Assembly (NCBI RefSeq): GCF_007004735.1
Contig: NZ_ML660182.1
Span: 796,122 to 860,121 of the forward strand
DNA: 64,000 nucleotides
Source of the DNA: Salinigranum halophilum
GTDB lineage: Archaea > Halobacteriota > Halobacteria > Halobacteriales > Haloferacaceae
Direction of reading: 5' to 3'
Made by a program: the position numbers and the translations under genes. The notes beneath the pieces are model-generated. The model saw only the letters and a list, made by a program, of their open reading frames with translations. It was not told where the DNA came from and made no database searches. Positions 63,075 through 64,000 of this stretch are shown here, piece after piece; position 1 is the first letter of the stretch; every line of letters begins with the position of its first letter.

Positions 63075-64000
63075 ATGCAGACAGCACCCGACCCGGACCA
63101 GATCGTCCACGAACCGAGCGCGGAGTTCGTCGACTCCACCAACGTCTCCGAGTTCATGCGCGAGTATGGAATCGCCGACTACGACGAACTCATCGAACGC
63201 ACGACCACCAATCTCGAAGGCGTCGACGACTCCGGCGTCGAGTGGTTCTGGGACACCCTCCCCGACTACCTCGACATCGACTTCTACACCGAGTACGACC
63301 AAGTCCGCGACGACTCCGACGGCCCGCAGTTCTCCGAGTGGTACCCTGGTGGCGAACTCAACCTCGCACACAACGTCGTCGACCGCCACGCCGAATCCGA
63401 CGCCGAGAAGAGAAACACCGTCGCCTGCATCTGGGAGGGTGAACCCGGCGACGTCAGAGAGATAACCTACCACGAACTCGCCCGCCAGTCCAACAAGGTC
63501 GCCAACTATCTCGAATCAGTCGGCATCGACACCGGCGACACCGTCGGCCTCTACATGCCGATGGTCCCCGAGGTCATCTCCATCCTCTACGGCTGTTTCA
63601 AAGTCGGTGCCATCGCCGTCCCCATCTTCTCTGGCTTCGGCGTCGACGCCACGGCGACGAGAATCGAGGATTCGGAGTGTTCGGTCCTCTTTACGGGAGA
63701 TGGCTTCTACCGCCGCGGTAAGCCCCTCACCCTCAAAGAGAGTGCGGACGACGCCATCGACCAGGCCGGCCACGTCGAACACACGGTCGTCTACGACCGC
63801 CTCGGCGACGACGTCGATATCCCCTGGCAAGAGCGCGACGAGTGGTTCGCCGACGCCGTCGAGACGCAAGACGACGCGTACGACACCAAATCGCTCCCCT
63901 CGAATCAGGAGTCGATGCTGCTGTACTCGTCGGGCACCACGGGCAAGCCCAAGGGAATCGTCCACACCCACGCGGGCGTGCAGATGCAGTGCGCCAAAGA
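63075..64000 (+). CDS. AMP-forming acyl-CoA synthetase, N-terminal part (truncated by window end)
   Basis: Translation from ATG 63075 is open to the window end, giving 308 complete residues: MQTAPDPDQIVHEPSAEFVD at the start, an ACAS_N-like part (NVSEFMREYGI; ELNLAHNVVDRHA), VGLYMPMVPEVISILYGCFK and the AMP-binding P-loop YSSGTTGKPKG at residues 284-294. This is the acetyl-CoA/propionyl-CoA synthetase family, which activates short-chain acids with ATP to acyl-AMP and then acyl-CoA. Its divergence from the AtoE-type transporter suggests an import-and-activate pair. The C-terminal domain lies outside the window. Confidence 0.9.
   Translation, partial: MQTAPDPDQIVHEPSAEFVDSTNVSEFMREYGIADYDELIERTTTNLEGVDDSGVEWFWDTLPDYLDIDFYTEYDQVRDDSDGPQFSEWYPGGELNLAHNVVDRHAESDAEKRNTVACIWEGEPGDVREITYHELARQSNKVANYLESVGIDTGDTVGLYMPMVPEVISILYGCFKVGAIAVPIFSGFGVDATATRIEDSECSVLFTGDGFYRRGKPLTLKESADDAIDQAGHVEHTVVYDRLGDDVDIPWQERDEWFADAVETQDDAYDTKSLPSNQESMLLYSSGTTGKPKGIVHTHAGVQMQCAK

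Overview
The window is a 64 kb stretch of a haloarchaeal (class Halobacteria) main chromosome. The base composition is very GC-rich and the predicted proteins are strongly acidic. Genes start at or near ATG/GTG codons that sit 22-35 bp downstream of TATA-like boxes, as expected for leaderless or short-leader haloarchaeal transcripts. Several families are archaeal or haloarchaeal: AglB oligosaccharyltransferase, topoisomerase VI, the proteasome beta subunit, HalOD1 proteins, UPF0212, archaeal ATP-dependent DNA ligase and archaeal IleS. The gene neighbourhood resembles the Haloferax volcanii regions carrying agl, glp-dha, gyr-top6, lig and psmB. I see no rRNA, tRNA, CRISPR array, insertion sequence or integrase.

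Layout. (1) 1-8.8 kb: an N-glycosylation (agl) block with a partial flippase, an SQD1-like UDP-sulfoquinovose synthase, a GT2 glycosyltransferase, UDP-glucose dehydrogenase (aglM), oligosaccharyltransferase (aglB) and, 6 bp behind it, a DUF368/PopT-type membrane protein. (2) 8.8-12.2 kb: small zinc-ribbon and HEWD proteins, a methyltransferase, CutA, phosphoglycolate phosphatase and an Orc1/Cdc6-related ATPase. (3) 12.3-23.8 kb: a glycerol and dihydroxyacetone block. glpK and a non-aquaporin membrane protein are divergent from glpABC; after them come a second GlpA-like dehydrogenase, HPr (ptsH) and dhaKLM. (4) 23.9-34 kb: ileS, regulators, Tat lipoproteins (one with a fourfold DUF4397 repeat), thioesterase, NUDIX, DUF151 nuclease, a membrane-anchored winged-helix regulator and glycerate 2-kinase. 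(5) 34-41 kb: a TraB/PrgY protein coupled to an M50 protease, uridine phosphorylase, a type II NADH dehydrogenase-like flavoprotein, a regulator, arginase and a HalOD1 protein. (6) 41-49.6 kb: gyrB-gyrA divergent from top6B-top6A across a 349 bp promoter region. (7) 49.6-64 kb: DNA ligase, a glutamate-cysteine-ligase-like protein, psmB, UPF0212, an HTH-CBS regulator, cytochrome P450, purM, cytidine deaminase, small membrane proteins, a GNAT enzyme, an AtoE-type fatty-acid transporter and a truncated AMP-forming acyl-CoA synthetase.

How the parts fit: the agl block should build, transfer and possibly recycle a dolichol-linked glycan. The glp/dha/gck genes would bring glycerol, dihydroxyacetone and glycerate into the triose-phosphate pool, with HPr feeding phosphate to the DhaM-dependent kinase. 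The gyr/top6 region holds both type II topoisomerases under one divergent control region, which contains a 17-nt alternating pyrimidine-purine tract beside the gyrB TATA box and a perfect 16-bp palindrome. The most notable points are this promoter region, a duplicated insert inside Top6B, the DUF368-AglB pairing and the sulfoquinovose synthase in an agl cluster.
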